Source: Acidobacteriota bacterium (GTDB taxonomy: Bacteria > Acidobacteriota > Terriglobia > Acidiferrales > UBA7541). Taken from it: a stretch of DNA of 64,000 nt. Of the stretch, positions 55,084 to 63,806 are shown one piece after another (the first letter of the stretch is position 1; each line of letters starts with the position of its first letter). A program made the translations under genes and the position numbers. The DNA is taken from the NCBI GenBank assembly GCA_003225295.1, contig QHYZ01000067.1, positions 1 through 64,000 of the forward strand. Reading direction: 5' to 3'. The notes beneath the pieces are model-generated. The model ran no database searches. It saw only the letters and a program-made list of their open reading frames with translations, and was not told the origin of the DNA.

Positions 55084-56064
55084 CTAGACTGTGGCGGCTT
55101 GCCGGGAGACCACGGATTTCACCGCTGACACAATTTTCTCTTCGTTGGGGAGCACATAATTTTCCAGCGGTTCGCTGAATGGAATTGAAGTGTCCAAGGC
55201 CGTCACCAATTTGATGGGTGCCTTTAGGGCCTTGCTTCCGTGCTCGGCGATCTCTGCGGCGATGATTGCGGCTGCGGAAGCATGGCGCGTCGCCTGGTCC
55301 ACCAGCACGAGCCCTCCGGTCTTATGAACTGAATTTATGATCGTTTTAATATCCAACGGGGCCAGCGTGCGCGGATCGATCACTTCAGCGTTGATTCCCT
55401 GCTGCGACAGCACTTCCGCCGCCGCCAGCGATTTCTTCACCATCCATCCGGTGGCCACGATGGTGACGTCGGAGCCCTCGCGCTTCACGTCCGCGACGCC
55501 GAAGGGAATCACATACTCGTCTTCCGGCACCGCCCCTTTATCAAGCGTTAGCATGTAGTGGTGCAAATACACCACGGGATTGTCGTCGCGAATCGCCGCG
55601 GCCATTAATCCTTTGGCGTCCGCAGCGGTCGAAGGCAGCGCAATCTTCAAGCCGGGAATTCCCATCATGGTGTGATAGATGCAATTGGAATGCTGTCCTG
55701 CCCATCCGGCCGCGAAGCCATAGCCCGCTTTGAAAACCAGCGGCACTTTGACTTGCCCGCCCGACATGTAGCGCAGCCGCGGCGCTTCGTTGATCAACTG
55801 GTCGAAAGCCACGAGCATGAACTCGCTCATCCATAGCTCGACGATCGGACGAAGTCCGGTGATCGCTGCTCCGACGGCGACTCCCATCTCCGCAGTTTCT
55901 GAAATGGGCGCAATACGGACGCGTTTCTTGCCGAACTTTCTCAGCATGGGATCACGCTCGGTCATAGCCAGATTCTGGCCGTACAGGACCACGCCTGAAT
56001 CGCGCTGCATTTCCTCGGTCATGGCCGCGCCGATCGCTTCGCCGTACATCATTTCACGCGCCAT
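55084..56064 (-). CDS. 2-oxoacid dehydrogenase E1 component, beta subunit
   Basis: 326 residues, E1-beta of the branched-chain/acetoin/pyruvate type: MMYGEAIGAAMTEEMQRDSGVVLYGQ, MGVAVGAAITGLRPIVELW, QHSNCIYHTMMGIPGLKIALPSTAADAKG and IDPRTLAPLDIKTI. It pairs with the E1-alpha gene, from which it is separated by 12 bases behind GAGGAG. Together they perform TPP-dependent decarboxylation of a 2-oxoacid or acetoin and acyl transfer to a lipoyl domain. Last gene of its operon. Confidence 0.93.
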   Translation of the reverse strand: MAREMMYGEAIGAAMTEEMQRDSGVVLYGQNLAMTERDPMLRKFGKKRVRIAPISETAEMGVAVGAAITGLRPIVELWMSEFMLVAFDQLINEAPRLRYMSGGQVKVPLVFKAGYGFAAGWAGQHSNCIYHTMMGIPGLKIALPSTAADAKGLMAAAIRDDNPVVYLHHYMLTLDKGAVPEDEYVIPFGVADVKREGSDVTIVATGWMVKKSLAAAEVLSQQGINAEVIDPRTLAPLDIKTIINSVHKTGGLVLVDQATRHASAAAIIAAEIAEHGSKALKAPIKLVTALDTSIPFSEPLENYVLPNEEKIVSAVKSVVSRQAATV

Positions 56065-56076
56065 AGCTCCTCCTCG

Positions 56077-57108
56077 TTATGCGTACACGTACTTGACCGC
56101 TTCTGCGGGTGTCGGATGCGGGCTGGCCAGCGCGAATTGCACAGCGTCTTCCATTTCTGCTTGGGCTTCGGATTCAATCCGCTTCGCATCCGCGATGCGC
56201 AACACGCCCTTTCGAATGAGGGCCGCGCGAAAACGAGGAATTGGGTCTTTCTTCTTCGCCGCCGCGTATTCCGCCTTTCTTCCGTACACTTCCACCGCTT
56301 CGTGCTCCGGGAACTGCGTCGGCACCGGGGGCACGGTGATGGCGTTGCCGTGCGCGCTCAAGCGATAGAACTTCGCTTCAATCAGGCTTGGCCCCTTTCC
56401 GCTGCGAGCGCGCTCCGCAGCCGTCCGCACTGCCGCGTAGACTTTGAGCGGATCGGTGCCATCCACGGTCACGCCCGGCATGCTAAACGCCTGTGCTTTT
56501 TGGGAGAGCGGGTCACCCGCGATGCAGTTGGCATCTTCGAGGCTGATGTGCGTGTAGGCCTGGTAGTGGTTGTTTTCCAGGATGTAAACGATGGGCAGCC
56601 TCCACACGGCCGCGAGGTTCAAAGATTCGTAGAAAGCTCCCTGTTTGGTCGAACCGTCGCCGAAGAAACAGTGAACGACCTGGCCGGTATCTTTCACCTG
56701 CGCAGTTAGCGCCGCGCCAGTCGCGTGTGCGATGGCCTGCCCGATGATTCCCGATGTGCCGGGAAAATGATGTTCCGGGTCAGCCAGATGCATGGAGCCG
56801 CCAAAGCCGCCGCACAGTCCGTCTTTTCGTCCATAGATCTCCGCCATGATCTTTCGCGGCGAGGTGCCGAGCACCAGTGGGTAGCCGTGGCAGCGGTAAC
56901 TGGGCATCGCGGGATCGTTCATCGCGCGCGTCGCGAGCGCGCCGACGATGGTGGCTTCCGCGCCATCGCCGAGGTGCGTGTGTCCGCGAATCACTCCCGG
57001 GTGTTCGACGAACGTGCGCTTGACGCGCTCTTCAAATTCTCGGATGCGCACCATCTGCGCGTACATCCAGATCAGTCGATCCTTCGTGAGGGCTTTTTTC
57101 TTTCGCAT
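56077..57108 (-). CDS. 2-oxoacid dehydrogenase E1 component, alpha subunit
   Basis: 343 residues with AAGGAG before ATG 57108. The TPP/Mg2+ motif is GDGSTKQGAFYESLNLAAVWRLPIVYILENN, and GGSMHLADPEHHFPGTSGIIG and RCHGYPLVLG are typical of the acetoin/pyruvate E1-alpha group. It lies 18 bases after a free-standing lipoyl-domain gene and 12 before E1-beta. No E2 acyltransferase or E3 gene is nearby. Acetoin, pyruvate or a branched or aryl 2-oxoacid are possible substrates. Confidence 0.93.
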   Translation of the reverse strand: MRKKKALTKDRLIWMYAQMVRIREFEERVKRTFVEHPGVIRGHTHLGDGAEATIVGALATRAMNDPAMPSYRCHGYPLVLGTSPRKIMAEIYGRKDGLCGGFGGSMHLADPEHHFPGTSGIIGQAIAHATGAALTAQVKDTGQVVHCFFGDGSTKQGAFYESLNLAAVWRLPIVYILENNHYQAYTHISLEDANCIAGDPLSQKAQAFSMPGVTVDGTDPLKVYAAVRTAAERARSGKGPSLIEAKFYRLSAHGNAITVPPVPTQFPEHEAVEVYGRKAEYAAAKKKDPIPRFRAALIRKGVLRIADAKRIESEAQAEMEDAVQFALASPHPTPAEAVKYVYA

Positions 57109-57126
57109 GGTTGCAGTCTCCTTGCT

Positions 57127-57390
57127 TCAAAACTCCGGAAGAGTTTCTCCGAGCCGGCCGATGCAACCGAGCGGATCACCAACGGGCACTTCCGCATCGA
57201 CGGCGGCAACGATCTTGAGCAATATACCCGCGGCAGGCGAATCGAGCTCGTAGTTGACCTTGTCGGTCTCCAGTTCCACGACCGGCTCGCCTTGCGTGAC
57301 CTTGCTGCCTTCTTTTTTGAACCAGCGCACCACTCGCACTTTGGTGGTCGGAATTCCACCCGACTTCGGAACTCGTAAAATCGTAGCGAT
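57127..57390 (-). CDS. stand-alone lipoyl-domain protein with probable ATC start codon
   Basis: 87 residues covering only one lipoyl domain: (M)ATILRVPKSGG... VVRWFKKEGSKVTQGEPVVE, lipoyl-lysine K44 in ETDKVNYE, and GILLKIVAAVDAEVPVGDPL. The first ATG/GTG in frame (GTG at 57337-57339) would delete the first beta strand. The full domain begins at ATC 57388-57390, which lies six bases after GAGGAG exactly where homologues begin MAT, and an in-frame TGA lies further upstream. No acyltransferase domain follows. It serves as the swinging-arm carrier for E1. Confidence 0.78.
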   Translation of the reverse strand: MATILRVPKSGGIPTTKVRVVRWFKKEGSKVTQGEPVVELETDKVNYELDSPAAGILLKIVAAVDAEVPVGDPLGCIGRLGETLPEF

Positions 57391-57438
57391 GGCGCCCTCC
57401 TCGATCGCGATCGATGATTTTTCCCTCTCGGTCCAAAA

Positions 57439-59007
57439 TCAATGCACCGCGCGATCCGCTCCCGCCCAAAACGGTTTGCGGATGGTTCTTTTGTCCGTTT
57501 TTCCTGCAGGAGTCTTCGGAATATCCAACCGGAAGTCCACCGATTTCGGCGACTTCACACCGCCCAGGCGCGTTTTGCAGTGCGCAATGACCGCTTCTTC
57601 CCCCAGGGATTCACCATCGCGGAGCACGACGATGGCTTTCACCGCTTCGCCCCATTTTTCGTCCGGCACGCCGATCACGGCGCATTCGCGGACTTGCGAA
57701 AGCTCCATCACGCAAGCCTCGACTTCCGCGCAGTAAACGTTGAAGCCGCCGGTAATGATCAAGTCCTTTTGGCGATCGACGATGTAGAAAAAACCATCGT
57801 CGTCCCTGTATCCGACGTCACCCGTGTGATGCCATCCGTGGGCCTGCATTTCCGCCGTCGCTTCCGGAAAATTGTAATAGCCCGCGCCTACAAGTGCGCC
57901 GCGTGCCACGATCTCGCCGGTCTCCAATGGGGGAAGGAGTTTGCCGTTGTCATCCATGATCGCTAGCCGCACCGCCAGCGTCGGTTTGCCGCAACTTCGC
58001 AAGCGCTCCGGATGATCGCCCGCGGCCGCCGCCGCGACCGTCGGGGGATCGAGAAAGGTCATGTACATGGGCGCTTCGGTTTGCCCGTAGGATTGGCACA
58101 GGCACGGGCCAAATACTTCAATGCCCTTTTTGAATTTGTCCGGTGAGACCGGCGCCGCGGCGATTAAGAGCCGGCGCAGGCTCGCATAGTTGAAGTCGCG
58201 GACCTTCGGATGGGCAAGCAGCGCGTAATACGCGGTGGGTGGAAGGAAAATGTGTGTGACGCGAAAACGCTCGATACTCTCGAGCACTTCCAGAGCGTCG
58301 AAGGCCGGTAACACCACGTTGGTGGCTCCGAGCGAGAACATCGCGAAGGCCACCACTCCCGCCGCATGCGAAAGAGGCGCGGTGCTTAGGCAGATGGGCT
58401 CGCTGCCTTCGCAGCGCAGATTTTGATGAGCCAGCTCGGTCATCGTTCCCCAGGAGAGGTTGGTCACCATCACGCCTTTCGCGGGGCCGGTCGTGCCGCC
58501 CGTGGGCACCAGACCAGCAAGCCGCTCTAGATTACCGCGTGCGTCGCCCCAGTCGATCTCCTCTGTGCCTTCGCCTTGTTGCATGAAAGACTCCAATGAG
58601 GGATCGCCGTCCGTTTCCGCATCAATGCAGACGAAGTGGCGCAGCGCTGGCACGAGCGATTTGATCTGGCGCACCTGCTCCTGAAAACTGCTGTGATAAA
58701 GAAGCCAGGACGTGAGCGAATAGTTCAGGAATTGCACGTTGGCATCCAGAGCGTTCCGGTAATTGATGGGGACCCACACTCCACCGGCACGCATCAGCCC
58801 CAGCATGCAAAGCAAGACTCGACCGTCGTTAGGAGAGAAAATTGCGACGCGTTCCTCGCCGCGCAACCCTGCGGCCCACATGGCCTTCGCGATGCGCCGG
58901 CTGGCCTCCCGGGCCTGGCCATAGGAATACTCGGTCGTGCGATCGATGATCGCGACTCTGCCGGGAAACGCTTCCGCTCCCTTGTCGAAGTAATCGATCG
59001 CCCGCAT
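57439..59007 (-). CDS. class I acyl-CoA synthetase (AMP-forming)
   Basis: 522 residues of the fatty-acid/aryl-CoA ligase family: VPTGGTTGPAKGVMVT (P-loop), CQSYGQTEAPMY, WHHTGDVGYRDDDGFFYIVDRQKDLIITGGFNVY and the terminal catalytic lysine region PKTPAGKTDKR. It follows the saccharopine-like oxidoreductase by 15 bases and precedes the lipoyl gene by 48. An acyl or aryl acid substrate is likely. It is also a candidate for the missing aroylacetate-CoA ligase of the carboxylase pathway. Confidence 0.9.
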   Translation of the reverse strand: MRAIDYFDKGAEAFPGRVAIIDRTTEYSYGQAREASRRIAKAMWAAGLRGEERVAIFSPNDGRVLLCMLGLMRAGGVWVPINYRNALDANVQFLNYSLTSWLLYHSSFQEQVRQIKSLVPALRHFVCIDAETDGDPSLESFMQQGEGTEEIDWGDARGNLERLAGLVPTGGTTGPAKGVMVTNLSWGTMTELAHQNLRCEGSEPICLSTAPLSHAAGVVAFAMFSLGATNVVLPAFDALEVLESIERFRVTHIFLPPTAYYALLAHPKVRDFNYASLRRLLIAAAPVSPDKFKKGIEVFGPCLCQSYGQTEAPMYMTFLDPPTVAAAAAGDHPERLRSCGKPTLAVRLAIMDDNGKLLPPLETGEIVARGALVGAGYYNFPEATAEMQAHGWHHTGDVGYRDDDGFFYIVDRQKDLIITGGFNVYCAEVEACVMELSQVRECAVIGVPDEKWGEAVKAIVVLRDGESLGEEAVIAHCKTRLGGVKSPKSVDFRLDIPKTPAGKTDKRTIRKPFWAGADRAVH

Positions 59008-59022
59008 TCTGTCAGACTCTCT

Positions 59023-60132
59023 TTATGAACTGAGTTTCGCTTTCGAAAGACCGAAATTCTCCAAGGCCTGGAGAAGTTCTCGATGCCCAAAAGCCTCGCA
59101 CGGCGAAGCAAATCCAACCTTGCGAGGCGCGGCCAGCGCAAGATGATGCGCCGCAAACGCCTGCACCAGTCCAGTCTGCCGGTACGCGCAGGTTCCAAAC
59201 ATCGTGCACTGCACGGAGTTGGTGGTTCCCCGTCCGACAACCACATCGATGGTGCGATGCACGCGCGTGTTTTCCCGCGGAGGAGTTCCTGCTTGCACAG
59301 AGTTCGCCATTTCCGCCAACTGGCGCTTTTGCTCCTGCTCAGGCAATGGGCGGATATTTTCCTCAAAGTGTTTTTCCGTGGCCGCCACGGTTTCCATGAT
59401 TTGGCGGTCGAGCAGTCCCCCCAGGGTCCTTACGTTGGCGATCTGGGGATGATCCTTGTACCAAACAGGGTGCGGAAAACCGCCCCATGGCAGTGCCAGG
59501 TGCGTCTGGATCGAGCCGGGCGCGAGAACTTCGTAAGCCTGTGCTCGTGGCCATACCTTATATTCGTTTTGTTCCAGGTAACAAGCTTCCGTCGGGATCA
59601 CCGCAAAAATCGTCTGCGTGGATCCGAACGTCGGCATCCCCTTGAACATCGAGAGGATTTCCAGCGTGTCGATTCCGCCTGCTTCTAGACAAAGACGCGA
59701 AGCGATGTCGCTCGCCGTTGACATGTACGCCGTGGCTGGCGCCGCGAGCAATCCCTTCTCGGCAAACTTCGGGCCCCAATTCTCAGCCACCTGCCGGATC
59801 CAGGCCTGCTCGCCACTGATGTCGATGTAGTGGCAACCAGCCTTCCAACTAGCCTCAATCACCTGCGGACCATAATAAATGAGCGGGCCAACCGCATTGC
59901 ACACCACTTTCGCACCGCTAAAGAGTTTTGTTAGCTGGTCCACCGATCCATCGACTTCGACGGTCTCGTGATCGGCCGTCTCGACGCCCGGCACGCGGCT
60001 GAGGACTTCCTGAATTCTTCCCCGGTTCCGGCCCGCGGCGATGAAGGGCACGTGGTATTCGCGGAGAAATTCCGCAACCAGGCGGCCGGAGAAGCCGCTG
60101 GCACCATACACGACAACGGGCCTTTTCTTCAT
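59023..60132 (-). CDS. saccharopine dehydrogenase-like NAD(P)-binding oxidoreductase
   Basis: 369 residues from ATG 60132, with GGAGGAG nine bases upstream; a TTG three codons earlier is open. The Rossmann motif is VVVYGASGFSGRLVAEFL. The fold and length match the saccharopine reductase / trans-acting enoyl reductase family, and CHYIDISGEQAWIRQV is characteristic. The substrate is unknown. First gene of the minus-strand operon that runs through the ligase, lipoyl domain and E1 subunits; its promoter faces the HxlR regulator. Confidence 0.82.
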   Translation of the reverse strand: MKKRPVVVYGASGFSGRLVAEFLREYHVPFIAAGRNRGRIQEVLSRVPGVETADHETVEVDGSVDQLTKLFSGAKVVCNAVGPLIYYGPQVIEASWKAGCHYIDISGEQAWIRQVAENWGPKFAEKGLLAAPATAYMSTASDIASRLCLEAGGIDTLEILSMFKGMPTFGSTQTIFAVIPTEACYLEQNEYKVWPRAQAYEVLAPGSIQTHLALPWGGFPHPVWYKDHPQIANVRTLGGLLDRQIMETVAATEKHFEENIRPLPEQEQKRQLAEMANSVQAGTPPRENTRVHRTIDVVVGRGTTNSVQCTMFGTCAYRQTGLVQAFAAHHLALAAPRKVGFASPCEAFGHRELLQALENFGLSKAKLSS

Positions 60133-60271
60133 CAACGTCAACTCCTCCGAAGTTCTTTCGGCCAGCTTTTCTAGTTTCCGCTTGCTTCGGTCCGCCGGCT
60201 GATATTAGGCTAAAGTTTCTTCCTTGCCAGTAGGCACCTTTCTGTAACCTGGTATCAGGAGCAACCCCAGA

Positions 60272-60598
60272 ATGGATTCTTTTAATTGTCCAGTTACTGT
60301 CACCACCCACATCATTGGTGGAAAGTGGAAACCGTCCATTTTGTTTTACCTGCAAGGCAGGATTCGCCGCTTCAGCGAGCTCCAGAAGCTCCTCTCGGGA
60401 CCGACCAAGAAGATGCTTACGCAGCAACTGAGAGAATTGGAGCGCGACGACATTATCCGCCGCAAGGTCTATGCCCAGGTGCCGCCGCGCGTCGAGTATT
60501 CGCTCACCCGACATGGCGAGAGCCTCCGCCCCATACTTCAATCGATGTCCGCCTGGGGAAGGAAACATCGCGCCCGCCACGGAGCGGCACGTATTTAG
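60272..60598 (+). CDS. HxlR-family winged-helix regulator
   Basis: 108 residues behind AGGAG. The MarR-like winged helix of the HxlR group is clear: IIGGKWKPSILFYLQGRIRRFSELQKLL, then KKMLTQQLRELERDDIIRRKVYAQVPPRVEYSLT. Cys6 (NCPVT) is at the position used by redox- or quinone-sensing members such as YodB/HypR. It is divergent from the saccharopine-like gene with a 139-base control region containing AGGCACC and TAACCT arms around 60232-60250, so it probably controls that operon. Confidence 0.9.
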   Translation: MDSFNCPVTVTTHIIGGKWKPSILFYLQGRIRRFSELQKLLSGPTKKMLTQQLRELERDDIIRRKVYAQVPPRVEYSLTRHGESLRPILQSMSAWGRKHRARHGAARI

Positions 60599-60649
60599 TT
60601 CATCTCGTTCTATCCCTTTGCCAGTGAGCTCCCATGGCAGTTCTCTCGT

Positions 60650-61888
60650 CTAGTCCGCAGCCGCCGGCTGCAAAACGGGGCGCGCGGCCCTCGCCAAATG
60701 AGTCTCTTTTAAACACAACGCAACTACAAAAACCAGGAGCGCTCCTCCCGCCGACATCCACATCGCGGCGGCAAGCCCGTAGGATTGGGCCACGGTCCCA
60801 GCAAGGATTGGCGCGAGCGTCGCCCCGATAATTTCCGCCGCCAATGTGGCGAGCCCGATGGCGGTAGCCGCAAATTGGGGCGGAACGCTTTCGGTGGGCA
60901 CGAGCACCAGGATAAGCGCCCCAATTCCCTGGCCGGCATTTGTCAAACAAACGATCGCCGCCAGAACCCAGGGGTGCGCGTAGAGCGGCGCGATCAGCAG
61001 CGCGAGCGGCACCATCGTGCTCATGGCGGCCATCACCAACAGAACCGGCTTGCGTCCGATGCGGTCGGACAAACGGGGAAAGAACAGTGCGAAGAAAAAA
61101 CTACCTAGACCGCTCGCACCCATCAAGAAACCGGCAGTCGTGGGCGCTTGATGCGCCACTTCGGTGATATACAACGGCGCGAAAATATTGTGGAGAAACA
61201 GCCACGACAAGAACCCCGCTGCACCCGCGCAGCACAGCCACATGTTGCGATAACGCAACAGGGAAAGAAAATCACGAATCTTCACCGGTTGGCCGGGAGA
61301 TCCCGAAGCATTTCCCCTCTCCGGCTCTCTTACGAATTTCCAGATCAGCAGCCCCAGCAAAAACCCAGGTACTCCTGAAACAAAGAACGCCCATCGCCAG
61401 CCCGCTCGCGCGGCCACTTGTGTTGTCAGCACCGGCGCGACCGCCAAACCGACCAGCGCCGCGGCGCTTACCACGATCCCGATATTCCGACCGCGCCGGG
61501 TGGGGTGCGACGATTCCTCGATCATCGCCGTCATGATCGACCACGCCGGTCCTTCCGCAATCCCCAGCAGCGCACGAACCAGGAGGAGCTGATGGAAACT
61601 GTGCACTATCCCGGAAATCCAGGACAGCGTGGAGAAGATAAACACCACTGGAACCAGAATTAGCTTTCGCCCGACGCGATCCGACAGCGCGCCAAAGAAA
61701 AGTGTCGACAAGGCCCAGGTAACCGCCACCACCGAACCCAGCATGCCGATCTGCTGGTGGCTCAAATGAAATTCAGGAGCGAAGTACGGAGCCAGATAGT
61801 GCTGCGATGTCCGATCAAGGAATACCGTGCCCCAAGAAAAGAAGAGGATGGCAACCAGAGTGTTCTCGTATCTTCTTGATATGTCCAT
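60650..61888 (-). CDS. major facilitator superfamily transporter
   Basis: 412 residues with 12 predicted membrane segments and two MFS A-motifs: GALSDRVGRKLI between segments 2 and 3, and PRLSDRIGRKPV in the second half. GGAGG precedes the ATG. It lies between the HxlR gene and the IclR regulator of the pca operon, so aromatic-acid uptake is a reasonable guess (inference). The substrate is not visible in the sequence. Confidence 0.9.
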   Translation of the reverse strand: MDISRRYENTLVAILFFSWGTVFLDRTSQHYLAPYFAPEFHLSHQQIGMLGSVVAVTWALSTLFFGALSDRVGRKLILVPVVFIFSTLSWISGIVHSFHQLLLVRALLGIAEGPAWSIMTAMIEESSHPTRRGRNIGIVVSAAALVGLAVAPVLTTQVAARAGWRWAFFVSGVPGFLLGLLIWKFVREPERGNASGSPGQPVKIRDFLSLLRYRNMWLCCAGAAGFLSWLFLHNIFAPLYITEVAHQAPTTAGFLMGASGLGSFFFALFFPRLSDRIGRKPVLLVMAAMSTMVPLALLIAPLYAHPWVLAAIVCLTNAGQGIGALILVLVPTESVPPQFAATAIGLATLAAEIIGATLAPILAGTVAQSYGLAAAMWMSAGGALLVFVVALCLKETHLARAARPVLQPAAAD

Positions 61889-61981
61889 GCGCCTCCCGAA
61901 TCCTCTTTGGCTTAGAATTCCAGATCACATCGATCGAATTCCCGGCGTGCTGCCCTGATTTCGTTTTGCAATATGCATCAG

Positions 61982-62851
61982 CTATTTCAAGAACATGCAA
62001 AGCTCCTGCGCCGCCGCTTTCAGATGCGGGAGAAAGCGCATCACCAGATCCTGGAGCGATATGCGTTGCGCGTGCGCGCCAACGTTGAGCGCGGCAACCA
62101 CTTTCCCGGCTGGATTTCGAATCGCTACGGCCATGGAGCGCAGCCCGTATTCCAATTCCTGATCGATGATGGAGTAACCGTTGCGTTGCACCATCCGCAG
62201 GATCTGCCGAAGCTTGTCCGCGGTGGTCACGGTGCGCTCGGTGTAGCGCGTAAACTCGATGCCGGCGAGCAACTGTTCGAGTTTTTCCGGCGGCAAGTCG
62301 GCGAGCAAGATTCGTCCCATGGAAGTACAAAATGCAGGCAAGCGGCTCCCGACACCAAGATCGATCGCCATGATGCGCGTCACGTTGGCTCGCGCGATGT
62401 ACACGATTTCGGGACCATCCAGCGTCGCAATCGAGCACGACTCGCGCAAAACATGACTGACGTGTTCCAGCACCGGCTGCGCGGCCACTGCCAGAGGCAT
62501 CGAAGAAATGTAGGAATGCCCGAGCGTCAAAACACGCGGCCGCAAATGAAAATGCCGGTTATCCTCGGAGCCCGCAAATCCCAGTTTCGAAAGCGTGTAA
62601 AGGCAACGCCGCACCGCGGCGCGCGAAAATCCCGTTTTGTCGCTGATCTGCGAAATCGTAAGTTGTCGCTTGGCTTGAGAGAACGCCTGAATCACTGCGA
62701 GGCCCCGGGCGAGCGAGGTCATAAAGTTGGGGTCGCCGTCCAGCTGGTCGTATTGAGGAACTGGCGTGGCCAAGGGTACGACCGGTGCTGCAGACGCAGC
62801 CACGGTGCGTGAGCGTTTTCTGAAACCAGCATTTGAACCGGCCACCGGCAT
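61982..62851 (-). CDS. IclR-family regulator of PcaR/PcaU/PobR type
   Basis: 289 residues from ATG 62851 behind GAGGGGG; 174 open codons upstream are spurious. The helix-turn-helix (TSLARGLAVIQAFSQAKRQLTISQISDKTGFSRAAVRRCLYTLSKLGF) and effector domain (LGVGSRLPAFCTSMGRILLADL; NGYSIIDQELEYGLRSMAV) match the PcaR/PcaU/PobR subgroup, which answers to beta-ketoadipate, protocatechuate or 4-hydroxybenzoate. It is divergent from pcaHG, and the intervening DNA contains PcaR-like sites. Confidence 0.9.
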   Translation of the reverse strand: MPVAGSNAGFRKRSRTVAASAAPVVPLATPVPQYDQLDGDPNFMTSLARGLAVIQAFSQAKRQLTISQISDKTGFSRAAVRRCLYTLSKLGFAGSEDNRHFHLRPRVLTLGHSYISSMPLAVAAQPVLEHVSHVLRESCSIATLDGPEIVYIARANVTRIMAIDLGVGSRLPAFCTSMGRILLADLPPEKLEQLLAGIEFTRYTERTVTTADKLRQILRMVQRNGYSIIDQELEYGLRSMAVAIRNPAGKVVAALNVGAHAQRISLQDLVMRFLPHLKAAAQELCMFLK

Positions 62852-62902
62852 AGGCGCCCCCTCAACTGCATCACTTGGAACGAAAGAGAATACACTGGTT
62901 TT

Positions 62903-62936
62903 GGCCGATAGACGCACGAGAAGTTCGATAATCGGC
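62903..62936 (+). promoter_or_regulatory. two PcaR-like operators in the pcaR-pcaH intergenic region
   Basis: GTTCGATAATCGGC at 62923-62936 matches the first 12 bases and C14 region of the PcaR consensus I recall from Pseudomonas putida (GTTCGATAATCGCAC). A second, weaker copy, GGCCGATAGACGCAC (11 of 15), lies at 62903-62917. Copy starts are 20 bases apart, about two helical turns, so two dimers could bind one DNA face. TTGACC at 62937-62942 directly follows and could be a -35 box. Confidence 0.7.
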
Positions 62937-63100
62937 TTGACCAGGAGGAATTCGCCTTCGTCGGGAGCGGGTTCAGATTGAGCGCAGTAGTAATGGAATC
63001 GAGCGGAGCGCGACCCTGCCCTATTTGCAGGTGGGCCTTCGAATGTGGCAGGTTGTGGACGCTGTGTTTTTGCGGAATCTAACAGAAGGAGAATCATCGG

Positions 63101-63805
63101 ATGACCAACATCGCGGGATACCAGCGGCCGGCCCCTGGTACACAGCCAAAGCATCTTCATCCTCCGTACGCGTCCTCCGTCAAACGTGCCCCTTCGAAAC
63201 CGTTGGTGTACATGCCGCACACGCTTACGGAGGTGACCGGGCCTTCGTTTGGAAAAGAAGCGATCGATGCGAAAGCCTGCGACCTTACGCGGCAGCACGC
63301 TGGAGAACCTGTAGGCGAGAGAATCATCGTCGGTGGGCGAGTTTTGGAGCAGAACGGGCGGCCGGTTCCGCATACGCTCATCGAAATCTGGCAGGCCAAT
63401 GCCGCGGGACGCTATTTACATAAGGTTGACCAGCACGACGCTCCGCTGGATCCGAATTTTACCGGGTGTGGTCACGCGCTTACGGACGGTGAAGGCCGCT
63501 ATCGCTTCGTCACGATCCGGCCGGGTGCGTATCCTTGGCGCAATCATCACAATGCCTGGCGCCCGGCACATATTCATTTCTCGCTCTTTGGGCCGGCTTT
63601 CGCCACGCGCCTGGTGACGCAAATGTATTTTCCAGGTGACGCTCTTATTCCCTTCGATCCCATTTTCAATTGCACTGCGGATGAACAGGCTCGCAACCGG
63701 CTGATTTCCGTTTTTGATTGGGGGAGCACCATCCCCGATCAGGCGTTGGGCTACCGATTCGACATCATTCTCAATGGCCGCGAGGCCACACCGATGGAGA
63801 GATGA
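63101..63805 (+). CDS. pcaH: protocatechuate 3,4-dioxygenase beta subunit
   Basis: 234 residues behind AAGGAG. This intradiol dioxygenase subunit carries the non-haem Fe(III) site. The four ligands Y105 (GRYLHK), Y144 (GAYPW), H157 and H159 (RPAHIHF) are all present, each shifted by three from the P. putida numbering. It cleaves protocatechuate to beta-carboxymuconate with PcaG. It is followed one base later by pcaG and preceded by a control region with PcaR-like sites. Confidence 0.95.
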   Translation: MTNIAGYQRPAPGTQPKHLHPPYASSVKRAPSKPLVYMPHTLTEVTGPSFGKEAIDAKACDLTRQHAGEPVGERIIVGGRVLEQNGRPVPHTLIEIWQANAAGRYLHKVDQHDAPLDPNFTGCGHALTDGEGRYRFVTIRPGAYPWRNHHNAWRPAHIHFSLFGPAFATRLVTQMYFPGDALIPFDPIFNCTADEQARNRLISVFDWGSTIPDQALGYRFDIILNGREATPMER

Positions 63806-63806
63806 G

